64,000 nucleotides of DNA, taken from positions 14,182,842-14,246,841 of the forward strand of contig OX940861.1 in assembly GCA_954871525.1 (NCBI GenBank). The letters are read 5' to 3'. Every line of letters starts with the position of its first letter. Positions within the stretch are counted from its first letter, which is position 1. The position numbers and the translations under genes are program-made. Below are positions 34,287 to 44,746 of this stretch, piece after piece. The notes below the pieces were generated by a model. The model did no database searches and was not told the origin of the DNA. It saw only the letters and a program-made list of their open reading frames with translations. This DNA is from Parietaria judaica (taxonomy: Eukaryota; Streptophyta; Magnoliopsida; Rosales; Urticaceae).

Positions 34287-36476
34287 TCATACTTCCGTCA
34301 CTCTCCTTGGTAGTCTTTTCCTCTTGTTTCCTCCTCTCTTTTTTTTTTTGCTCCTAGGCGGTTCAATCTTCGGAAAATTAGCAGTAACAAAAGCAGGTAT
34401 CATCCAATCGTCATTAAGCTCGATAACATTTACGGGCGAAGAATACGAAAGCCACCAGTGGTTGAAACTGTAGAAAGCATGACAAAAATCGTGAATGTTT
34501 TTCCCTGCACTGGTGATTGCGCTGATGGCATGCGCACATGGGTACCCATCGAAGTTAAATTTATTGCACGAGCACGTCTTGCCTACAAGATCTACCACCT
34601 TAAATTCTCCGCTACTCCTCACTTCCCACGATTGTTCGAAACCTTTAGTGGCCAGCATTTTCTCAGACGATTTCATGTTCTCTCGAAGCTTATGCTCAGT
34701 GTTCGGAGTGACTAAAAAGGACGATCGGTTAGCACATTCTGTACTATGTTCATGATATTTTTTTATCCTTGCGGCTACCATCTTCAAACACTCATGTAAC
34801 ATGGTAAGTATAGGATATTTTTGTGCTATCTCCATAAAAGCATGCACCTGTTTATCACCGTTTGAAGTTATTATGTCATACCTTTTCTCCAAGTAGTACG
34901 CCCTCGCCCATCGATATTTGCTCTTAAGATTTTCATCGAGATAATCCGCAGCTAAAGGAAACCTTTGTTGGAACTCGCACTAATTTATATCGAATTCAGC
35001 CCTGGTATATACCGTCGCCAGTTCCCAAAACTTATTGACTAATCTCTTCGCTTTAAACTTGCCTTGCAAGTGTACTTGGATGAGATAAGGACATAATCCA
35101 TGAGTTGCCAGCCGATACACCTTTCTGCACGCATTCTTGATGGGTCCGCAACTATCTGTTACGATGACCAACTCACTTGTTTCCGAAATCGCTGCTTTCA
35201 GATCTTCTAAAAACTGTTCCCACGATTCGATCCGCTCCGAAAAAAAAATACCAAAAGCGAGTAGAAAAACTGTATGATTGCCATCAGTAGCGCTTGCCAC
35301 GAGTAAGGTACTTTGGTACTCATCACTCATGCGATGTGCGGCGATCGAAATAACCTTCCTCATACTTTTGAATCCTTGAATCGACGCGTATAATGCCACG
35401 AAACAATACTCAAATGCCCCTTCTAGGTTACATTTAGTTGAGGTCGCGGAACCCGGGTTTTGATTTTCAACCGTAAAAAGAAACGCCGGTAACAACGCGA
35501 AATTCTGGCTAGGGGTACCTCTAATCTTGTATTCGGTAAGTCTCTGCCACTCGTAGCCATCCAGTAACTGATTTTGTAACCCTTATCTGCCATATGCCTC
35601 CGGATCTCATTCGGGTCTGGTATTTCTATATTTTGGTCACTGTATCTGTTTATGATCTCATCGGAAACCAACGACGAAGTGGCCCGGCGTAAACCTTGTT
35701 GTGCGTCTAAGGAACAAGTGTGGACTCTGTGATATGTACGTATTCTAAACCTCCCCTCTGCCCCCAGCGCTGCACGTAAACTCCAACCGCATGTCTCATC
35801 GAGGCATTTGACCACGTATAATTTCTTGTCCGACTTTATCAACTTCACTCCGAAGCGTCCTGCAGCACCCCCGGACACAACACTTCTCAACTCAGTCTTT
35901 GATGCGAACTCCTGACCAATTATAAGATCCATACCATCGGGAAAACTATGCACCGGTCCTTCTTCCCCCGACTCGAAACTGATAGGAAAAGTAGAGGATC
36001 CCGCAAAGTTATTAGAACACGCTCTCAATGGCGACAGTATCACACCTTCTGCATCCGGGGACGAAACAGCATCCGATACGTCGACATGCCGCACCCAGTA
36101 CTCTTCTTGCACAAATGTTGTTTGTTCGGTACCTACTTCAGGAGATACATTTTTCACTAGCTCGACGTACAGCTGTTTCAACCTTGACGGTCTATCCGGT
36201 GTCATAATATATGATTCGAAGTCAGGTTCATCAGCAATGACTATTGGTTGAGTACTGCGATCAACTGGGTAATAAGTTACCTTAAAATCAAATTGTCGGA
36301 CAATATCAAACTTGTTATATAAAAACTCCTTCAAATCAGAAATGTTGTTAAAAGCAGACTGTGAAACGATAACACCATTCGCAGTATCACTTATTCCCTC
36401 CCACAACCACTTGTAACAATCTCTATTGAAAATCCACTTTCCGCCAACACTGACAATCAAATGGTAAACATCCGTC
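34287..36476 (-). pseudogene. MuDR-type MULE transposase, decayed
   Basis: Read on the minus strand from an AG acceptor at 36477. The N-terminal part is ubiquitin-like or MuDR-like (ISDLKEFLYNKFDIV). A MuDR DNA-binding block follows (FASKTELRSVVSGGAAGRFG.. VVKCLDETCGWSLRAA.. YHRVHTCSLD). The MULE transposase core has the first Asp in ATDGNHTVFLLAFGI and the second in IVTDSCG, with a C/H region ATHGLCPYLIQVHLQGKF and a probable catalytic Glu in VYTRAEF. The end is a SWIM zinc finger (CSCNKFNFDGYPCAH) and a Lys/Arg-rich tail. The reading frame shifts by one near 35560, after the SYWMA segment, and an in-frame TAG lies at 34982-34980. An upstream first exon is likely but not identified. The gene converges on the Ulp1 gene. 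Confidence 0.85.
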
Positions 36477-37345
36477 CTACAAACAAAAAAAATACTTCAA
36501 TCTTAAATTAAACCGATATAGGCTTATAGGATACAACTATATCATATCATAGCGGTATGTTTGCAACTTAGTTTATACTTAAGGATTGATAGAGTACGAC
36601 CTAAATTCGGCATGCAGATATCGGTACCGCTACATAATATATTAATATCGCTATAACTTTACCCATAAATTGAAAACAGAAATAAAATTTACTTGATTAC
36701 ACCGGATAACCTTAGTTTATTGTTTATACTCGGCCTACGTATATCGGTACCGCTACACAAAACATTCATACCGCTATATTTTATCCAACAATTGAAAACA
36801 ACAATAAAATTACTTGATTACACTGGCTAACCTTAGTTCATAGTTTATAATTAAGGATTCACAGTGTAAGACCTAAAACCGGCCTACAGGTTTCGGTACC
36901 ATTACATAAGATATTCATACCGCTATATGTTATCCAGAAATTGAAAACAGTATTACGATTACTTTATCAAACTGGGCTAACCTTCGAATGAGTCAATTCT
37001 TGATATATGATAGAGCTGAAAGATTCGCTAATCGTTGGCTGTGTAACGCAGAAGATGAAGAGAAGGAATACGGTGAGTCGGCGAAGAAACAATGGGAGCT
37101 TAGGGTTTCTCGGCAATTGGGGAGTCGAAGAAGAAGACGAATAACAGAAGAGAGAGAAACATGGCGGGAAAGAAATAATATTAAAAAAGAGGAGAGAGAA
37201 AAAATAATAAAATAAGAGGAGAGAGAAAATCGAGCCCAACGAACTGCAAATGGCCCCACATCGTTTAATGAAGGGTATGAACCAAACATGTGAACAGTAC
37301 CGAGGGTATAAAGCTCTACCAGATCCCAAATAAGATCAAGCTAAT

Positions 37346-38433
37346 CGCAAAGTTATTAATAAGTCAAACAAATTTAAATGAGGACTAATATATGCTAGAC
37401 TTAAAATAGATTTTGTGTGTCAATTTTTCTATTTTTTTTTTTTATAGGAAACTAACATAATACAGTACTTTGGTATTATGATTAGAATTTCATTTAGGAT
37501 TGTTAGTTTGAATCTCAATATAAGATTCTCAATTTGATGCTATACTATGTTTTAATTAGACATTTTCCATTCATCGCATCGCATGTGATAGAAAGGAAAA
37601 AACAAGAAAAGAGAGCAAAGGTTATTTGGCTTCATTTGACTAATCCGAGATCGCACGTGACAAGCTGGCTTGCTGTGCCTGGAGCCTGTGGCCTAGCACA
37701 TGTCATACACGTGCCAGCTTATGCACGTGCAACTTGGTTATCACTTATTATTAGTCTCATGTTTTTGCGTGTGTGTTTTTTTTTCTTTTCCTTAATATCT
37801 CTTGCAAGTTGCAATAAATGAACACAGTTCGAGGCTTGAACAGAGCATAGATATATGATTTGAAAAAAGAAATATAAAATCTAAATTGTTGACTTGAGAC
37901 CATGGCATAAATGTCTAATTTGATGTTCTGTTCGCTTCAAACAAGCTCAAAACGCTAAAGAGTGAGTTTCCATTTGATAAATTCAATCACCTCGCATCTT
38001 TTCCTTGGTATATGTTTATTAAACTTGCATTTTAAAAAACAATTAACATCTAAATTTTCAGCAATAAATAACTGAAAAATATACATATACATAAAGTAGT
38101 GTCGGATCAAAGTTTTCAATTTCCCATGGAATCACGAGGGTTTTCCTCGCAACAACGGTAGTGTAGTGTTTGCTTTCCTTGCTCGGTAATTGATCTTTGC
38201 GATCCCTTTTCTTACTTAGTTTCTCAAACAGGGTGAAGTCTTCCTTCGCCGGTTGCGCAGTTTAAAAAGAATAAGTAGTTGAATTAGCATATTTCCTATT
38301 GGGGTTTTTGTCCTGAAAAGCCAACAAAAGCCCTCTCTTTCTCTATCGGTTTAGCATCATACCATATCTCTGGTGAAAATTTGGATTGGTTGCAGTGCGG
38401 ATTAAGGAGCTGCTCGATGGTCGAGTATTTCGT

Positions 38434-38480
<47 letters not shown>

Positions 38481-38796
38481 ACAAAATATATCAATATGTT
38501 AAATGACATTCTCAATCTGTTTAGAAGCAAAAATTCTTAATTATATAATTTTTTTTTACATAAACTAAGTTATTTTTCGTTAATTAATCACACATTGCGA
38601 CATATTATTTGTCTACATTTTCAATCACTTTTTTACATGATTAATGAGTTTCTTTTTTACATGATTAATGAGTTTCTTGATGGTGTACAACGTGAATCAT
38701 ATTTGGGATATTAGCGACATAAATGCTCATAAAATAATATTTTAAAGCGGCATAATTCCATTATTTGTTTAGTACAAGTTAAGTACTGAATATTGC
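37346..38796. other. Spacer with a (TA)n microsatellite
   Basis: No exon is supported. A perfect TA run covers 38436-38478. The 37620-37740 interval is GC-richer and has several CACGTG and GCACGTG words (for example 37653 and 37708). Confidence 0.4.
38436..38478. repeat. (TA)n microsatellite
   Basis: About 21 uninterrupted TA units. Confidence 0.93.
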
Positions 38797-39017
38797 AACT
38801 TTTTTTTAATAGGGTTGCACTATCGGCCAAGATTATATGTACTCGTATTACAAGATATATTTTCACTGTAAGAATAACCGGCACTATTTGGCCGCATGCA
38901 CTACCGACCATGATTACCTATATACACAATTAGTGCGTCTCAAGGGATTGAATGCAAGGCCTCTTGAAGAGTCTCATAGTTGATTTATCACTAGACCAGC
39001 CAAGCAAGCTTGGTTCA
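38797..39017 (-). mobile_element. tRNA-derived SINE, ~221 bp
   Basis: On the minus strand the head reads GGCTGGTCTAGTGATAAATC (box A-like) and GCATTCAATCCC (degenerate box B). The body contains CATGGTCGGTAGTGCAT and CTTGGCCGATAGTGCAACC, and the tail is TTAAAAAAAA. Perfect 9-bp direct repeats GAATATTGC flank it at 38788-38796 and 39018-39026. A second member of the same family is at 53388-53571. Confidence 0.85.
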
Positions 39018-39090
39018 GAATATTGCTACTTAATAAAGAGTCACACTTATCACGTTCTAAAACACTATTTCATGAATACTTGAATCCCAT

Positions 39091-39189
39091 TAGTGGTTGC
39101 TAGGATAGCCTAGTGGTAATTCCACGCCACCTCCAAAGTGGAAGTTGTGGGTTCGATCCCCATTGCAGCAAAGCTGCCTTCAAAAAAAA
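39091..39189 (+). mobile_element. Short tRNA-derived SINE, ~99 bp
   Basis: Box A (TAGCCTAGTGGTAA) and box B (GGTTCGATCCC) are both strong. A short tail with ten or so A residues ends the element. The direct repeat AATCCCAT flanks it at 39083-39090 and 39190-39197. A functional tRNA is unlikely because no acceptor stem closes and the A tail and target duplication are present. Confidence 0.8.
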
Positions 39190-39670
39190 AATCCCATACC
39201 TCTTTGTATTTAATATAGCAACATGAGCTCTTGTCGGATGTGGACGTGTTAGAACTTAGAAGTTAGGGCTTAGATGATACAACGATTCGAGTTAGTACCC
39301 ACGCTTACACAATATATATATATATATATATTCCTTTCCTCGTAAATTTGGTTTCGTTTCAATTGGTTTCGTTTGTTTCTTACCTCGAAACAAAGCCCAT
39401 TAACCCACAGAAACCATGAAGTTGAACCATGGTTAAGCCGTGGACCCTTGGTCACACTCACATCCAATCTTCTCTCTCATAAAACAAGAGGCTAGGGATA
39501 TATATTTTATATACTACTACAGCACAAGTGTTATTTATATTACTTTATTCAACGTCAAGGTCCATTATTTATATGGCCTGTATATCGTGAAGCTATAGCT
39601 TTGAATTTAAATTTAAGAGAATCAATGAGTGACATAGCAAAAGGAAAAAACATATTAGAAGATAAAGCAG
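39190..39670. other. Upstream region of the AT-hook gene
   Basis: It contains a short TA repeat near 39311-39331 and presumably the promoter and leader of the plus-strand gene at 39671. No other feature is supported. Confidence 0.4.
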
Positions 39671-40042
39671 ATGGGCTACAAGAAGAAGCCTCGAAAAGCA
39701 AAGGACCTTTCAGCCGCCATAGCTGAAGCTTCGTCGACTCCACAACAAGCTCAAGCTCAGACTCAGACTCCCAGAAAGAGAGGTAGGCCAAGAAAGGTCA
39801 TCAATACTATCGTTGAAGAAGAGAAGAAAGAAGTTGGAGAGAGTGGTAAAACTGTTTCGGAAAATAATGTATCGGCCAAGAAAATCAAAACCTTTGAAGA
39901 ATTGAAGATGGCAAATGAAGTAGGGTCATCATCGGCCATGGAAGAACCTCATGCATTTGATGATGATGATGGCGAGAAGGAAAAATTAGGGCAAACGATA
40001 AGGAGAAGTCGGAGAAAGAGCAAACCCAGAAAGAGTAGCTAA
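39671..40042 (+). CDS. Small AT-hook nuclear protein
   Basis: A single-exon ORF of 123 residues from the ATG at 39671 (MGYKKKPRKAKDLSAAI). A canonical AT-hook, TPRKRGRPRKV, lies near residues 34-44. A short acidic stretch (DDDDGEKEK) and a basic C-terminal tail (RRSRRKSKPRKSS) follow. There is no globular domain, so it is probably a chromatin-bound, mostly disordered protein. AT-hooks bind the minor groove of AT-rich DNA. The neighbouring TYW1 gene on the other strand ends 409 bp away. I recall a small unnamed gene between the corresponding Arabidopsis genes (At1g75190), which may be the counterpart; that is memory, not a search. Coding status is supported by the AT-hook and by GC content above the flanks. 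Confidence 0.75.
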   Translation: MGYKKKPRKAKDLSAAIAEASSTPQQAQAQTQTPRKRGRPRKVINTIVEEEKKEVGESGKTVSENNVSAKKIKTFEELKMANEVGSSSAMEEPHAFDDDDGEKEKLGQTIRRSRRKSKPRKSS

Positions 40043-40450
40043 TTTTATTTGCAGAGTCGTATGGGGATTGATCACTAATTGTATAATTCCGTATTTTACC
40101 CTTTGGTCCTTTTATTGCTGTTAATCTTAAACGTTAATTAGGGAATATCTTGTTTTGTGTTGGGGTTGCATAGTTTATATATAGCTCAATATAGAATTTA
40201 ATATATATATATATATATATACATTGCAATATATTACTCCTGAGTCCTGACTTTATCAGACATAATAAAAATCAGCTGTGTAAGCAATTGCACTAATTCC
40301 AGAGGGAAAAAACAAACTGGTAGATATCAAAACTGTTCTATAGAGATATAGTAGATTAAATAAAACAAAAATCATAAATGACGTCGTAAACGCCATAACC
40401 AGGAGAAAATCTCAGAGATCAAAGGCCTATCTATAAGATCTCTGACCTGT
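40043..40450. other. Convergent 3' flanks of the AT-hook and TYW1 genes
   Basis: A 409-bp spacer with an AT dinucleotide run at about 40201-40221. Presumably both 3' UTRs. No further feature. Confidence 0.5.
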
Positions 40451-43400
40451 TCAGGCAGTGGTCTGGTTTGATTTGTTGATATGGCGTCGCTCCTTCTTAT
40501 ACCTCAACTGCACTGGATCAAACCCGCCTTCCTCAGCTCCATACACAGCCCACGATGGTGTGGCGGTCATGTAATCGGAGCTGTCGAACGGTTTTCCCGC
40601 CGCCACCTACGTTACCGGATTCCATAAGTATTAATAATTTGTAACTTTCCGCATTGTCTCAGCTTCCCAGCTGAGCTTTATTTTGTATCCGTTTGCTTTT
40701 TCAACTAGTAAAGTATACCAAATTCTGTTTTTGCCTTAAAATATCTGACGATTTCCAGATTTGAAGCCATGTGAGTTGCATACCTTAATATTTTAGGACA
40801 ATAAAGTCATTTGGGAGCTTTTGTTATGCTATTTTAACAATACTAGTTATAGTTTGTTCAGAATAGCATAGTAAGAGCTCAGAAATGAAGATTTTCCATA
40901 GTTAATAGTATGTGCAACGCACATGGATTAAAATTTACCGGAAATGTCATATATTAACAAAGAGGGGTAAATTGCGATAATTTCAAAAGTTGAGGAGAAA
41001 CTGGAAAAATATTAGGAGGCAATGCGACATGTTCAAGGTGGCCAGATAGAAATTACTCTAAACACTATAATTTTGAGGCACAAAAATCTATTTGCCAAAA
41101 TGATTAAACGAACCAGGTCATGGAATTTTTCGTAGTCTATCCAAGTGAACCATTGCCCGTTGATCTTGAACTTGTCAGTCTTGGCGAGAAGCACACAGCA
41201 CGAGTGGACATGCTCACAGGCTACTTCGTACTGCCCTTCACTTTTTGAGGAAAGAGCTTCAGAGAAAGCTTTCACATCAGCGTGCCAAGGCACATTCTCC
41301 ATCGTCAATTTTGAGGTTGCAGACCTGTAAGAGTGAAGGACATATTAATGCAATTACTATACAGTTGCAGATAGTTATAATACCAGATAGGGCGAGACAT
41401 CTTACGATCCGCAATATGTGACGCCTTTGATTTCGACAAAATCAGGTTTTCCGATGCTAAATAGGTTGAAATATGCGTCGATATCCTCTGTGTTCCATCC
41501 TTTCACAAGCGTCAGACGATACACAGTCCGTTGATGTTTGTCTCTTAGTGCCCTCATTGAATCCTAGGAGAAGATATGCCAAACTTAAATATATATAAAA
41601 GCAGACTGAGTGGCTGAAGTTCTATCACTTTGTAGACGAGGATACTAATGATTCATATGTAACATCTCTAATTTTTTAAATGGACAATATTAATCACATA
41701 AAACGTCTAATTAATCAATATAGTTTCCTTATTTCCCACTCAATATACTTCTTTTTTGCATAGAGTATTTGCAATATACTACAATATTATTAGGACGTAG
41801 AACTAGGCAACGTTAAAAATCGAGGTTGTAAGAAGCACTCACAAGAAATCTCTCCCAGAAATCCCCAAAGAGTGGTCTATCAATTGCCTTCAAGCTTTCC
41901 TTTGTTGCGGCATCAACACTTACGTATAGCTGCATCGTTCAAAGATAATTTTCTATTAGACTTGGAACTCTAGGCAAGTGTCGTTTTCTGCAAGTATATA
42001 CAATCATGAAATGAACCTGGGTTATAGGCTTTAGTGTTTGGATCTTGTCAGGAAATTGTGCATTTGTAACAAGAAACGTTGAGATCCGCCTTTGGTGAAG
42101 CTCATCAATAAGCGTATTAATCTCAGGATACATTATAGGTTCACCAACAAGTGATAAAGCACAATGCTTTGGAGAAAGACCTTCTGTTAATCGTTCCAGT
42201 GTAACACCTGTGAAGAAGATATATAGTACAATCACTAAACTTACTGATGAGAACATGTGTAACAATAATTAGACTTGATCCCTGAGTAAAAAATTCCCAT
42301 AATGATCAGTAAGTAGGTATGAATTCCTAATGACATATCTAAGAACCAAATTCCATGAAGAAACTAAAACCAAGTATTATATATGATTTGACTACATATT
42401 ACACAGTCCAAATTTAGTTAGTTCATCGTTATAGCATAACCGGTACTGAGATTTTGCTACATACCCGGTACTCCTTTCATTTGCTTAATCATCTTTGTGT
42501 GCTGCTCGATAGCCGAATTCACAATTACTAAAGGATCATCCATCTTCCACTGCCAACTCTTTCCCACCGGATTCGTGTGATGTCTCCAACAGAACACACA
42601 TTTATTCGCACACGCTAAACTCGGAGTTGCTTCCATGCACCTGCGTTACCACAGTAACATTGAAGTTCCCAAGACAATACTAAAAAACATATAAAAGCAC
42701 TGAGAGATAGTGTATACAAATAATATTTACCTATGACTATCAATACCATAGAATGAATGCTTGTAGCAACCTCCTCTGCCTCTGAGTTGTGACTTTGTCC
42801 ATCTACAGATTTTAACACCACTATGAGAGCCTATGATTTTGTATCCCTGCAAATTTGAAGCCATTGCAACAACCTATAAGTATAATCAGATATATAAAGC
42901 TTGAAACTTTGTTTAAGCACTCAGACAACACAGATACCTGTTTCTCCAAGCTCGCTCTGATCACCGGAGTAACCATATCCTTTTTCCCGTTGGAAGTCCC
43001 GTTATTTTTGGCCACCATGGCCGTCTTCCTCGAAGGCGCTTTTCCGGCTATGTCCTCAAGATCAACAAGTTCAGATTCGCCACTATCGTTTTGGTCCGTC
43101 TCGTCGTCGTCGTCATCCTGGCTCTCCGCACAGCTCTCTCCATCAGCTCCATTAACGAACTCTTCGCCATTATCCGCAACATTTCCCTTTATAATCTTCA
43201 CCAGTCTCTCACCCCACGCGTCGAAGAACTCGTCTACGTCGCCGTCGTCGACATTGCCTTCGAAAACCGGCATCATCTCCGCCGCGCCCAACCCACGCAT
43301 CTGCTTCGAGAAATCCTTGGCGACCGCATTGAACGTCGCGCCGTATGCCCGGCTTCCGAGGCCAAACACCGCGAACCTGCACGCAGACAGAGCCAGCGAG

Positions 43401-43786
43401 CCGACTCTAAAGTCATCGGCGCTCTCGGCGAGCCAGTCGGCGAAGAACCTCGAGTTCCCCGGCGCCTTCCCGTCCTCCCACGTCGAAGCGACGAACAAAA
43501 CCAGGGTTTCCTTGAGCAGGTCCTCCGGTTCGTAGTCTTTAACGTTGACGAGGTCAATCTCGAGACCATTTGCAGCAAGGAGATCGAGAAGGCGACGAGC
43601 TAGGGCTTCCGAGGAGCCAGTCTGCGAGACGAACAAGAGCTTGGCTCTGCGGGCGGAGGAGGGCGAGGTTTTGGAATTGGCATTCGCAGAAATCCTGAGG
43701 CGGCGAGACTTGTAGAGGCAGTAGACAGTGGAGGCGGAGAGGAGGGCGAGAAGAGCTATGCGCGCATGGGTGGAGTGTAAGGACAT
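40451..43786 (-). CDS. TYW1: tRNA wybutosine-synthesising protein 1 (4-demethylwyosine synthase)
   Basis: Eight exons join in frame: 43786-42938, 42846-42731, 42640-42465, 42207-42017, 41929-41843, 41563-41406, 41324-41114 and 40606-40451, giving 647 residues. The N-terminus has a membrane-anchor-like segment (ALLALLSASTVYCLY), then a flavodoxin/FMN domain (about 48-200; LLFVSQTGSSEALARRL, FVASTWEDG, FGLGSRAYG), then an acidic linker. The radical SAM domain begins at GGCYKHSFYGIDSHR and carries CANKCVFC (CX3CX2C, about 332-339) for the 4Fe-4S cluster, with the SLVGEPIMYP strand. The C-terminal wyosine domain ends the protein (WFTWIDYEKFHDL). Known function: with SAM and pyruvate it builds the tricyclic base of wybutosine at position 37 of tRNA-Phe on the ER or cytosolic side; the flavodoxin part supplies electrons. 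All catalytic features are present. The exon 7-8 intron (507 bp) is the longest. Confidence 0.96.
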
Positions 43787-44746
43787 GGCTGACTCTGATT
43801 TTGCCCTAATTCACTCTTCAGAAATCGCTGTCAAACGAAGACGAAGAAGACGATCGGAGAGTTTCATGTCACTGAAAGAAGCGAGTCGCGACTCGAGACT
43901 GAGAGTAAAGCCTTAAACGACGTGTCGTTTCAGGAAAATGAATGGCCAAACGCACCGTCGTAAGTACACGATGTCATTTCTGAATATATGTCGTACGTCT
44001 TCTAAACGAATCTTTGCTGTCGTTTTGCTTGCCGATGGCATATAGATACATTGATAAAATCTACAGGTAAAACCCAGACTAAACCTCCTTTTTTTTTTTT
44101 TGTAAACCCGGATCTGTTTTTCACGCTTGAATATAAATTTTCTGGATGTTATGAGTTGTGTCGTTTATCAGGTGGATCTATCTTCGGAGCAGATGAAATG
44201 ATGTATGTCGTCACTCGTCAACAATAGTACGACGACATAATTTTATAAACGACACGGTTCGTGTCTTTGACATAAGCGTCGTATTGTTTTTCTAAAATTA
44301 CGTCGTCAAATTATTGTCGTTTGTTGGCTAAACGACGTATTTTTTTGTGCTTGAGAACAACTGACTTTTCCCTTTTGTTTGGTTTGTTTTCCTCTCTTCT
44401 GATGTTCAACCCTTTTAAAAGGCGTCAATTTCCCCAAGTTTTTGAACTAAAACTACATCAAAATTGAGTATACGGCAGAGAAAAGAAAGAAAAAAAAAAA
44501 GACCATAGAGTTCGTCGTTCGATAACCAAAACTTGATTTATTTGACCATCAGGAATGGAAAACTCTATAATGTAATAACTCAAGTCCATACATACCATGT
44601 GAATGTGATACTCATAAACCTTAAAAAAAAAAAAAATACACTATACCTCAATGAATCTAAACTTATAACTTATAAGAACACACAAAAATAATGACCCACA
44701 GGAAGGTTTATATATATATATAAACCCATCTTTCTCTTTCCCCAAA
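43787..44746. other. TYW1 upstream region with clustered AAACGAC/GTCGTTT words
   Basis: Upstream of TYW1 there are many AAACGAC or GTCGTTT words between about 43915 and 44335, including the near-palindrome AAACGACGTGTCGTTT at 43915-43930 and GTCGTTTGTTGGCTAAACGAC at its end. Such motifs are common in plant promoters. No exon is supported. At 44705-44726 a perfect palindrome GGTTTATATATATATATAAACC precedes the Helitron 5' end by about 20 bp. Confidence 0.5.

Larger units (their letters stand above)
27545..37345. mobile_element. Ulp1-carrying Mutator-like element (non-TIR type), decayed
   Basis: A roughly 9.8-kb element holds two convergent genes: a DUF1985/Ulp1 protease gene reading right (28150-31887) and a MuDR-type transposase gene reading left (36476-34287). 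Both outer ends are pyrimidine-rich in the inward reading direction, as expected for leaders and promoters. I find no long terminal inverted repeats, which fits the VANDAL/Kaonashi-like class of plant MULEs. The right border near 37345 is supported by a related copy at 1-345; the left border is a guess. Non-coding parts are saturated with AGCGGT/ACCGCT words. Frameshifts in both genes and four in-frame TAG codons show it is not autonomous now. Confidence 0.8.

Noticed and set aside
38120..38420. LINE or captured gene fragment
   Set aside because: A short minus-strand frame (NPHCNQSKFSPEIWYDAKP) looks protein-like, but it is too short and unrecognised.
39110..39180. A tRNA gene
   Set aside because: Box A and box B are good, but there is no acceptor-stem pairing. 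An A tail plus the AATCCCAT direct repeat identify a SINE.
42855..43603. Plus-strand ORFs opposite TYW1 exon 1
   Set aside because: They lack motifs, while the minus strand encodes a full flavodoxin domain continuing into the radical SAM exons.
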